Below are positions 26,215-33,093 of a stretch of DNA of 64,000 bases, in pieces. Both the position numbers and the translations under genes were made by a program. Position 1 is the first letter of the stretch. Each line of letters begins with the position of its first letter. This stretch comes from Geodermatophilus sabuli (lineage in GTDB: Bacteria > Actinomycetota > Actinomycetes > Mycobacteriales > Geodermatophilaceae), in assembly GCF_010686765.1 (NCBI RefSeq), contig NZ_JAAGWF010000022.1:87167-151166 (forward strand), in the 5' to 3' direction. The notes beneath the pieces are model-generated. The model was not told where the DNA came from. It saw only the letters and a list, made by a program, of their open reading frames with translations, and ran no database searches.

Positions 26215-28230
26215 ATGGACACGCCCAGCTTGAACCGACGTGACGCCCTCAAGGTGGGCCTGGCAGGCACCGCCGCGATGGCGCTGCCCCTCCAGGCTGT
26301 GCTGAAGGCGAAGGCGGCGTCGGAACTCCCCGACAGCAAGATGCCCAAGCCGTTCACCCAGGCCTTCAAGGCGCCGCCGGTGCTCCAGCCCGTGGCCCGG
26401 GACGACATCGCCGACGACGTCTTCGGCTACGTGCCGGACGACTACGTCCCCACCGCCGAGAACAGCCACTTCCCCGGCCAGCCGATCCGGGGCAGCCAGT
26501 ACGTGGGCACGGACTACTACCACCTCACCGAGACCAACGTGCAGGTCCAGATCGTCCCGGGCGTGTGGACGAAGATGTGGTGCTACGCCGGCGGCAAGGG
26601 CGACAGCCTGGCCCGCTCGATCCCGGGGCCGACCATCCGGTCCTACCTGCAGAAGGACCCCGCGACGGGCAAGAAGATGCCCCGCCGCACGGTGATGCAG
26701 GTGGTCAACGGCCTGCCGAAGAAGCACCCGACCATGGACTACGTGCCGTGGACCTCGCTGCACCTGCACGGGTCCCCGTCCAAGCCGCAGTTCGACGGCT
26801 ACGCCGGCGACCTGACCAACCCGGGTGAGTGGAAGAACTACGAGTACCCGAACAGCTGCACGCCGCGGACGCTCTGGTACCACGACCACGGCGTGCACCA
26901 CACCGCCCAGAACGTCTACATGGGTCTGGCCGCCCAGTACCACGTCGTGGACCGGGAGCTCGAGCAGGCGCTGGAGATCCCGCAGTACGACCCGTCCCTG
27001 CCCTCCTACGCGCCCGGACAGTACGAGGTGCCGCTGATCCTCGGGGACGTCATCCTCACCGCCGACGGTCAGCTGCTGTTCGACGACTCAGGCGAGGACG
27101 GTCTGTACGGCGACATCATCCTGGTGAACGGCGTGCCGTGGCCGAACATGAAGGTCGAGCCCCGCAAGTACCGGTTCCGCATGCTGAACGGCTGCCTCGC
27201 CCGCGGGTTCCAGCTCCGGCTGAGCAACGGCGCGCCGTTCAAGGTGATCGCGACCGACGGCGGTTTCATGCAGTTCGCCCAGGAGGTCACCACCTTCCGG
27301 ATCGGCATGGCCGAGCGCTACGAGTTCATCATCGACTTCGCCGCCTTCAAGGGGCAGAAGGTCCAGCTGCTCAACGACGGCGTGGCCAACGCGGTCGACT
27401 ACGACCACACCGGCAAGGTCATGCAGTTCGAGGTCGGCACCAAGGTGACCAGCACCAAGAACAACAAGGCCCCCACGGTCCTGGGCGCTCCGCACCCGGT
27501 GATGACCCTCAAGGCGGCCGAGCGCTCCGCGGTGCGCAAGATGAAGCTGCACCGCAGCAACGGCATGTGGAAGATCGACGACCAGACGTGGGACGACGTG
27601 GTGCGGTCGGGTTACACCCGGCTGTTCGCCAACCCGGCGCGGGACGCCGTCGAGATCTGGGAGGTCGAGAACAACGGCGGCGGATGGTTCCACCCGCTGC
27701 ACATCCACCTCATCGACTTCAAGGTGCTCGGTCGGGGCGAGGCGGGGCAGACGCCACCGCTGCCCGAGGAGAAGGGCCCGAAGGACGTCGTCTACATCGC
27801 CGAGGGCGAGACCGTGCGGCTGCTCATGAAGTTCGAGCACGAGGACGGGCGGTACATGATCCACTGCCACAACCTGTCACACGAGGACCACGACATGATG
27901 CTCCAGTACCAGGTGGGGCACCACGACATCGACTGCGACGCGATCAACTCGTGCCCGCCGAAGGCGCTCCCGGCCCCCGACCTGGTGGCGAAGACCGCGG
28001 CCGTGGCAGAGCCCGCCCCGCCGGCGACCGCTCCGGAGGCTGACTCCACCGGCGGCAGCACGACGACCGGGTCCACCCCGACGACGCCCGACAGCACCAC
28101 CACCGACAGCACCACCACCGGCAGCACGACGACCGGGTCCACCCCGACGACGCCCGACAGCGCCACCACCGGCAGCACGACCACCGGGACCACGGCGACC
28201 GAGCCGGCTCCGACGGGCAGCGGGCAGTGA
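26215..28230 (+). CDS. Tat-exported multicopper oxidase (CotA/bilirubin-oxidase-like)
   Basis: The 671-residue protein starts with a twin-arginine signal (SLNRRDALKVGLAG, RR at 8-9). All four copper-ligand motifs are present: HLHG at 183-186, WYHDHGVHH at 222-229, HPLHIH at 493-498 and HCHNLSHEDH at 550-559. It would oxidise phenolics, bilirubin-like compounds or metal ions with reduction of O2 to water outside the membrane. The C-terminal 60 residues are a Thr/Ser/Gly repeat tail encoded by a 66-bp tandem repeat. ATG 26215 follows AAGGAG. The downstream membrane gene overlaps by 4 nt. Confidence 0.93.
   Translation: MDTPSLNRRDALKVGLAGTAAMALPLQAVLKAKAASELPDSKMPKPFTQAFKAPPVLQPVARDDIADDVFGYVPDDYVPTAENSHFPGQPIRGSQYVGTDYYHLTETNVQVQIVPGVWTKMWCYAGGKGDSLARSIPGPTIRSYLQKDPATGKKMPRRTVMQVVNGLPKKHPTMDYVPWTSLHLHGSPSKPQFDGYAGDLTNPGEWKNYEYPNSCTPRTLWYHDHGVHHTAQNVYMGLAAQYHVVDRELEQALEIPQYDPSLPSYAPGQYEVPLILGDVILTADGQLLFDDSGEDGLYGDIILVNGVPWPNMKVEPRKYRFRMLNGCLARGFQLRLSNGAPFKVIATDGGFMQFAQEVTTFRIGMAERYEFIIDFAAFKGQKVQLLNDGVANAVDYDHTGKVMQFEVGTKVTSTKNNKAPTVLGAPHPVMTLKAAERSAVRKMKLHRSNGMWKIDDQTWDDVVRSGYTRLFANPARDAVEIWEVENNGGGWFHPLHIHLIDFKVLGRGEAGQTPPLPEEKGPKDVVYIAEGETVRLLMKFEHEDGRYMIHCHNLSHEDHDMMLQYQVGHHDIDCDAINSCPPKALPAPDLVAKTAAVAEPAPPATAPEADSTGGSTTTGSTPTTPDSTTTDSTTTGSTTTGSTPTTPDSATTGSTTTGTTATEPAPTGSGQ
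28054..28185 (+). repeat. 66-bp tandem repeat in the oxidase C-terminal tail
   Basis: A 42-bp block starting GGCAGCACGACGACCGGGTC at 28054 recurs at 28120, a 66-bp period. It encodes GSTTTGSTPTTPDS-type repeats, a flexible, possibly glycosylated wall-spanning or surface-exposed tail. Confidence 0.7.
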
Positions 28231-28886
28231 GCGCCGCCCTGGCGGCGCGGGAGGCGCCCGTCGTGACCGGGCAGGCCCCCGGCCGTCAGTTGACCTGGTG
28301 GCTCCGGATCACCGCCCTGGGGGCGGGCGCGGCGGGAGCCCTGCACGTGGCTGCCGCGGTCGACCACCTCGGCGGGGGTGAGCTCGCCGTCGGGTTCTTC
28401 CTGCTCACCGCGCTCGCCCAGGTCGGCTTCGCCGGCTGGCTGCTGGTGACGAGCTTCACCGCGGCCGCACCGGACCGCCGCCTGGTGGCCCTGGCCCTGC
28501 TCGGCACGGTCGGCCTGCTCGGGCTCTACGTGGTGGCGCACGCGACGTCCCTGCTCGACGCCTTCTCGGTCGCCGACCACGCCGCCACCGGCCACGCGCA
28601 CGAGAACACCGAGCGCATGCTCCAGTTCGACCCGGTCACCGGGGTGGACTTCTTCGAGGGCATGCCGACCGCGACGGACGGCCCGGTCGCCATGGCCGGC
28701 GACCCGGTCGCGGCCCGGCCGCACGGCCCGCAGGCGCTGGGCACCGTGACGGTCGCCGTCGAGCTGCTCACCGTGCTCGGACTGGCTGCGCTGCTCCCGG
28801 CGTCCTGGCGCCGGGTCGCGGTCAACGCACTGTTCGGCCTCGGAGCCCTGGCCTGGGGCCTCTGGTTCACCGGCGTCCTCGGGTGA
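28227..28886 (+). CDS. Membrane protein of unknown function, coupled to the multicopper oxidase
   Basis: The 219-residue protein has about five membrane helices, with histidines in or near them (GALHVAAAVDHLGGG, YVVAHATSLLDAFSVADHAATGHAHE) and a loop carrying several histidine and acidic residues that could bind metal. No family is recognised. Its GTG overlaps the oxidase stop (GTGA) and its own stop overlaps lepB, so three genes form one translationally coupled unit. A metal-handling or redox-partner role for the oxidase is a guess from context only. Confidence 0.7.
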   Translation: MSAALAAREAPVVTGQAPGRQLTWWLRITALGAGAAGALHVAAAVDHLGGGELAVGFFLLTALAQVGFAGWLLVTSFTAAAPDRRLVALALLGTVGLLGLYVVAHATSLLDAFSVADHAATGHAHENTERMLQFDPVTGVDFFEGMPTATDGPVAMAGDPVAARPHGPQALGTVTVAVELLTVLGLAALLPASWRRVAVNALFGLGALAWGLWFTGVLG

Positions 28887-29566
28887 CCAGCACCCCCCGA
28901 TCCGCCGCCGCGGTCACTGGTGACCCCCGCACCAGTGACCGCGGCGGTATCCCGGGTGAGCAGCGTTCCTCCTCGGAGGACGCCCCCCGGACGGCCGCCG
29001 CGGCCGCTGGTGACCCCCGCACCAGCGGCCGCGGCGGCACACTCTGGCGCCGGCTGGTCGACCTCGGCCCGTGGCTGGCCGTCGGACTGGTGCTGCTGTT
29101 CATCGCGTCCATGTCCGGCCTGCTCCCGTGGCAGGTCATGCGAGTGGACGCCAACAGCATGACCCCGACCGTCGAGGCGGGGGACCTCCTCGTCCTGGAG
29201 CGCGGGTCCGGACCGGTGGAGCGCGGCGACGTCGTCGCCGTCGTGGACCCCCGCGACCCCGAGGGGATGCTCGTCAAGCGGGCCGTCGCCGTCGGTGGGG
29301 ACGAGGTGGCCATCGAGGACGGCGTCCTGCTGGTCAACGGCGCCGAGGTCTGCGAGCCGGCCATCGACAGGTCGCGCCTCGACGGGGTGTTCCACGGCCC
29401 GGTGAGCGTGCCCGAGGGCTCGCTGTTCCTGCTCAGCGACAACCGGGACCGCTCGATCGACTCCCGCGCCTTCGGCCCGGTGCCCACCAGCTCGATGGTG
29501 GGCACGGTGATGGTGCGGTTGTGGCCCGCCCCGGGGGGCCTGCCCGACCCGTCCGAGGGCTGCTGA
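28883..29566 (+). CDS. lepB: Type I signal peptidase
   Basis: The 227-residue protein has one membrane helix (about 58-80), catalytic S92 in DANSMTP and catalytic K132 in MLVKRAVAVGGDE, then LSDNRDRSIDSRAFGPV, the third conserved signal-peptidase box. It cleaves signal peptides of exported proteins. The first 50 residues are an unusual cytoplasmic extension with two copies of a GDPRTS-x-RGG repeat encoded by two large DNA hairpins. It starts at GTG 28883, overlapping the upstream stop; no other in-frame start precedes the helix. Confidence 0.9.
   Translation: MTSTPRSAAAVTGDPRTSDRGGIPGEQRSSSEDAPRTAAAAAGDPRTSGRGGTLWRRLVDLGPWLAVGLVLLFIASMSGLLPWQVMRVDANSMTPTVEAGDLLVLERGSGPVERGDVVAVVDPRDPEGMLVKRAVAVGGDEVAIEDGVLLVNGAEVCEPAIDRSRLDGVFHGPVSVPEGSLFLLSDNRDRSIDSRAFGPVPTSSMVGTVMVRLWPAPGGLPDPSEGC
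28905..28947. repeat. 18-bp-stem hairpin IR1 inside the start of lepB
   Basis: The arms 28905-28922 and 28930-28947 are perfectly complementary over 18 bp (CCGCCGCGGTCACTGGTG with its reverse complement), separated by the 7-nt loop ACCCCCG. It lies within the coding sequence for residues about 9-22 of lepB, right after the stop of the previous gene. Confidence 0.85.
28994..29038. repeat. 19-bp-stem hairpin IR2 inside the start of lepB
   Basis: The arms 28994-29012 and 29020-29038 are complementary over 19 bp, again with loop ACCCCCG. Compared with IR1 the stem differs at two pairs (T-A to C-G and A-T to G-C), both compensated on the other arm. Confidence 0.85.
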
Positions 29567-29599
29567 CCCGCGCCCGCGCACCGCACCCCCTCGACACCG

Positions 29600-29638
29600 C
29601 GATCCGGTGGCCGTCAGCACAGGACGGCCACCGGATCG
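29600..29638. terminator. 16-bp perfect hairpin downstream of lepB
   Basis: CGATCCGGTGGCCGTC (29600-29615) and its exact reverse complement (29623-29638) flank the 7-nt loop AGCACAG. It lies 34 nt after the lepB stop and no T-tract follows. It is the likely end of the oxidase-lepB transcript. Confidence 0.6.
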
Positions 29639-29767
29639 TCTGCGTGGCGGTGACCGCACACCCCCGGTGTGGTGACCACGAGCGTCGTCGACGGCGCGGC
29701 GGGCTGATCCCGGGCGAGGAGGCTCCGGGACGGTGAGGGTGAGGGCGACGACGGTGACAGGCGACGA

Positions 29768-29815
29768 CCCTGATGCCCTGATGCCCTGATGCGCTGATGC
29801 CCTGATGACCTGGTG
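29768..29815. repeat. Octamer tandem repeat, six units
   Basis: Units of CCCTGATG: four exact copies (29768, 29776, 29784, 29800), one with a single change (CGCTGATG at 29792) and a degenerate last unit (ACCTGGTG at 29808). Confidence 0.85.
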
Positions 29816-30014
29816 CCCGCAGGTCCGGTGCCTCACCTGGAGGCCGTCTGACCGTCCACGGCCGCGCCGGGTCCGTGAGCCGGGTCGTCGACCTCGGCCG
29901 GCCCGTCGCCGACGTCGTGATCGAGCGGGACGTCTCCCGAGCCACCGGCAGCGAGGAGGCTCGCTCGCCACGGCGTCGGGCCGGGAGGCACTGGGGGAGG
30001 TGCCGGCCGGGCGG

Positions 30015-30055
30015 GTCAGCCGCGGACCGGACCCTCGGCGTCAGCCGCGGACCGG
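30015..30055. repeat. 16-bp direct repeat at the 3' end of the VirB4-like gene
   Basis: GTCAGCCGCGGACCGG occurs at 30015-30030 and at 30040-30055, a 25-bp period. The second copy contains the stop codon of the VirB4-like gene; the first is a downstream duplicate of that gene end. Confidence 0.75.
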
Positions 30056-31576
30056 GCCGTCCGCGGTCGAGCCGGTCGACGGGAACGCCGGGTCGTCGGC
30101 GGAGCGGGACAGCTCGTGCCACAGCTTGTTGGTGTCGTTGAGCTGCCGCTCCACACCGGTGAGGGCCACGTGCACGGGGATGCCGGGCCGGCCACCGACC
30201 TTGACGAGGAAGCGGCCGCGGCCGGGCGGCTCGGCCTCGGTGCCGGTGCCCGGGTTCCAGGCCGGTGGGTCCTGCCAGCCGACGAGGAGGTCCTGCTCGG
30301 CGCGGGTCATCGGCACGGCGGAGGTCAGCATCGGCATCTCGGCCGCAGGCAGCCCACCGCAGATGACCATCCCGGAGCGCTCCACGAAGCCGCGGGCCTT
30401 CATCCGGTCCTCCTCGGTGGGCAGCGCCAAGAGGTCGCTCATCGTGTGGCTGACCATCGCCATGCCCACGCCACGCTGCCGGTTGAGCCGGGTGAGCGCG
30501 TCGACCCGGTCGACCATGCCCCGGCCGGCCCGCAGTGCCCGCCACAGCTCGTCGAGCACGACGAAGTGGTGCCGGCGGGGCTCGAGGCCCGCATCGGCCA
30601 GGGCGTGCGCCACGCTGATGGCACCGAAGCCGGCCGACCAGCACGCCAGGAGCACGGCGGCCTGCAGGTCGGACTGGGCGTCGTCGATGCTCGACACGTC
30701 GAACACCACCGGGCGGTCGCGCAGCATGGGGGTCGTGGTCGGTTCGGCGAAGATGCGGCCGAGGCGGCCGCCGCCGGTCAGCCCGATGAGGGTCGCCTCG
30801 AGGTCCTCGGTGACCTCGTCGTAGCGGCTCCGATCACCGCGGTCGAGGGCCGCGGCGCGGACGTCCTCGGGGGCGGCCCGGAGCACCTCGAGCAGGTGGT
30901 GCAGGGTCGGCGCGCCCCGTCGCGCGGCGTCGTGCGTGTCGTCGAGGACCTTCAGCGCCCGGTCGAGGACGGTCTCCTCGCGGTCGGTGGGCGGGGCGCC
31001 GCGCATCACGGTCACCAGCGCCGAGACGATGGCGTGCCGGCGTCCGTGCGCGTCGGCCAGCACCTGGGCCCGCGCGTCGCCGGTCAGCCGGGCGGCGGCC
31101 GCCGTGGCCTCGCCGGGGTCGAGCACGTTGAGGTGTCCGCGACCGCGGCCCAGCCGGATCACCTGGCCGCCGATGGACTCCACCAGGTCGACGTAGTCTG
31201 GCTTCAGGTCGCCGAGCACCATCGGCAGGACGCCGTAGCCGGCCAGGCCCAGGGCCATCCGGCGGACCACGGTGGACTTGCCCAGACCGGGCTTGCCGAG
31301 CACGAACGCCGACGGGTTGCTGATCAGGTTGGCCCGCTGGAACCAGCTGATCGGGTCGCAGCACAGGGTGGCGCCCGACAGCAGGTTGCGGCCGAGCGGG
31401 ACGCCGGTCATCGGCGTCCCCGCCCCGGCGGCGAAGGGCCACAGGCCGCACGCCTGCACGGTGGTGGCCCGCCACTCGTCGGGGGCCTGCACGTAGGTCG
31501 AGGCGCCCCGGCCCCACCCGGACCAGCCCCGCGGCCCGGGACCGGGGGCCGGCTGACCTGGCCGTTGCCGCTTCAC
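30041..31576 (-). CDS. VirB4/TraC-like type IV secretion ATPase
   Basis: The 511-residue protein has a P-loop GKPGLGKS at 94-101 and a Walker B VVLDELWRAL with D342-E343, the DE form of VirB4/TraC/FtsK-HerA ATPases. SNPSAFVLGKPGLGKST and the late RGVGMAMVSHTMSDLL (with a sensor-like VSHT) match conjugation ATPases of actinobacteria. The usual N-terminal VirB4 domain is missing from this gene and is probably supplied by the SCO6880-like protein upstream, which overlaps it by 4 nt. It would power assembly or transport at a membrane complex. No relaxase or VirD4 coupling protein is seen nearby. Confidence 0.85.
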   Translation of the reverse strand: MKRQRPGQPAPGPGPRGWSGWGRGASTYVQAPDEWRATTVQACGLWPFAAGAGTPMTGVPLGRNLLSGATLCCDPISWFQRANLISNPSAFVLGKPGLGKSTVVRRMALGLAGYGVLPMVLGDLKPDYVDLVESIGGQVIRLGRGRGHLNVLDPGEATAAAARLTGDARAQVLADAHGRRHAIVSALVTVMRGAPPTDREETVLDRALKVLDDTHDAARRGAPTLHHLLEVLRAAPEDVRAAALDRGDRSRYDEVTEDLEATLIGLTGGGRLGRIFAEPTTTPMLRDRPVVFDVSSIDDAQSDLQAAVLLACWSAGFGAISVAHALADAGLEPRRHHFVVLDELWRALRAGRGMVDRVDALTRLNRQRGVGMAMVSHTMSDLLALPTEEDRMKARGFVERSGMVICGGLPAAEMPMLTSAVPMTRAEQDLLVGWQDPPAWNPGTGTEAEPPGRGRFLVKVGGRPGIPVHVALTGVERQLNDTNKLWHELSRSADDPAFPSTGSTADGPVRG

Positions 31577-33093
31577 AGCGCCTCCCGGAACTCGCCGGGC
31601 ACGCTCAGGTGGGCGGAGGGGACGATCCCCAGCGGGAGGGCGGCGGCGAACGCGGAGTCCTGGGAGCCGTAGACCGGGCGCAGCTGGGTGCGGGCGGTCG
31701 CGGCCAGGTTGTCCACGGCGGCGCGGGCGACCTCGAGTGCGGCGCGCGGGTCGTCGAGCAGGTCGGCGTCGGCGACGGTCGCCGTCACGAGCATCCCGAA
31801 GTCGACCAGGCCGGCGCCGCGGGCCTCCTCCTCGGCGGTCAGCGCGGCGGCCCGCTGCTCGAGCAGCACCCGCGCCGTCGGCCGGGACGAGGAGGACGCG
31901 CGGAAGTCGGCGGTGCGCCGGTCCTGCTCGACGACGCGGGCGGCCCGACCGGCGTCCAGCGGCCGGTAGAGCAGGGTGACCCGCTTGCGGTCGATGTCCG
32001 GGTGCGGCGCGACGAGGTCGGCGAGCACCGAGGAGAACACCTCGCCGCGGGGAGCCGCCGTCATCGACCAGGTGACCGACAGCGCCCCGTCGTGGCGGTA
32101 CCAGCCCCAGCCCGCCTCCGCGGCGGTCGGGCCGACGTCGGACCAGCGCAGCTCGGGGCTCACGCCCGCAGCGTGCACCTCGTCGACGACCCGCGCCGCC
32201 GACGGGTCGTAGGCCACGCGGATGACCTCGCACAGCTCCTGGGCCGTCGCTGGCCGGACGACGCCGGCGCCGGTGGCACTGAGGCCCGCGGTCAGACCCG
32301 GCAGCCGGGTGGCGACGTCGCGGGCGACGTCCTCGGTCTCCTTCTTCCGGCCACCGGCGCGGCCGGCGGTGGTGAAGGTGAGCGAGACGAAGGCGGTGAC
32401 GGTGGCCGAACCGGCCGGGTAGGTGTCGACCACCTCGCGCAGCATCGCCAGCGCCACCGAGGGGGCCCGCGGGTCGAGGTGGGTGTCGACCTCGCGGCGC
32501 AGCCGCGTGCCGGAGTCCGGCGCGGTCTCGATCGTGACCGAGGCGGCGACCAGGCCGGGCTCGTTGCCCAGGGCGCCCAGCCAGGCTCCCCAGTGCGCGA
32601 CCCAGGTGTCCACCTGCTCCTCGTCGACGAGGGAGGCCCCGTCGGGCTCGGTCACCAGGACGACGGTGGCGTGCCGGGTGGCCGGCACGGTGACCATCGC
32701 GAAGGGCCGGCCGTGCGAGTCCTCCCACTCCGAGAGCTGGGACGCCGCGGCGAGCCCCGGGAGCTGGAAGGTGCCCTCCGGCGTCCGGCCCAGCGGGCCC
32801 GAGCGGTAGAGGTGGGTGCCGCTGCGCCGGGCCCGGGCCCATCCCACGCGGCTGGACAGCCGCTGCACGCCCGACCGGTGGTGGCGGTCGCGCACGACCA
32901 GCAGCGCCAGCAGCAGGCTCAGGACGACGGCCGTGACCAGCCCCCAGAGCAGCCCGGCGAGGGTCAGGGTGGCGATCACCCCGATCAACCCGAGCAGCAG
33001 CAGACCGGTGCCGAGCGTGCCGAGGCTGCCCAGGCCGGCGCTGGCCGGACGCCGCCAGTTGCCGTAGGTGCGGGGGGTGGGCGCGGAGGTCAC
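31573..33093 (-). CDS. SCO6880-family membrane protein of the type IV secretion-like locus
   Basis: The 506-residue protein starts with two adjacent membrane helices (about 24-63, PrgI-like position), then a large cytoplasmic part with GTFQLPGLAAASQLSEWEDSHGRPFAMV and several alternating beta/alpha stretches. From memory it matches actinobacterial annotation under the SCO6880 family name, found beside VirB4-like ATPases. It probably acts as the N-terminal partner of the ATPase at the membrane. GTGA overlaps on both sides place it firmly in one operon. Confidence 0.78.
   Translation of the reverse strand: MTSAPTPRTYGNWRRPASAGLGSLGTLGTGLLLLGLIGVIATLTLAGLLWGLVTAVVLSLLLALLVVRDRHHRSGVQRLSSRVGWARARRSGTHLYRSGPLGRTPEGTFQLPGLAAASQLSEWEDSHGRPFAMVTVPATRHATVVLVTEPDGASLVDEEQVDTWVAHWGAWLGALGNEPGLVAASVTIETAPDSGTRLRREVDTHLDPRAPSVALAMLREVVDTYPAGSATVTAFVSLTFTTAGRAGGRKKETEDVARDVATRLPGLTAGLSATGAGVVRPATAQELCEVIRVAYDPSAARVVDEVHAAGVSPELRWSDVGPTAAEAGWGWYRHDGALSVTWSMTAAPRGEVFSSVLADLVAPHPDIDRKRVTLLYRPLDAGRAARVVEQDRRTADFRASSSSRPTARVLLEQRAAALTAEEEARGAGLVDFGMLVTATVADADLLDDPRAALEVARAAVDNLAATARTQLRPVYGSQDSAFAAALPLGIVPSAHLSVPGEFREAL

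Larger units (their letters stand above)
29567..30040. other. Gene-free, repeat-rich interval of 474 bp
   Basis: No convincing gene is present between lepB and the 3' end of the VirB4-like gene. The interval holds a 16-bp hairpin (29600-29638), a six-unit octamer tandem repeat (29768-29815) and the first half of a 25-bp duplication (from 30015). A plus-strand frame from 29875 to 30141 begins SRVVDLGRPVADVVIERD but becomes arginine-rich shadow-like sequence and runs into the neighbouring gene, so it is not called. Confidence 0.6.

Noticed and set aside
29768..29815. CRISPR-like array
   Set aside because: The repeat is a contiguous octamer tandem without spacers, and no cas gene is present.
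29875..30141. Possible small gene in the gap after lepB
   Set aside because: Only the first 20 residues look protein-like; the rest is arginine-rich and crosses into the VirB4-like gene. No ribosome site is convincing.
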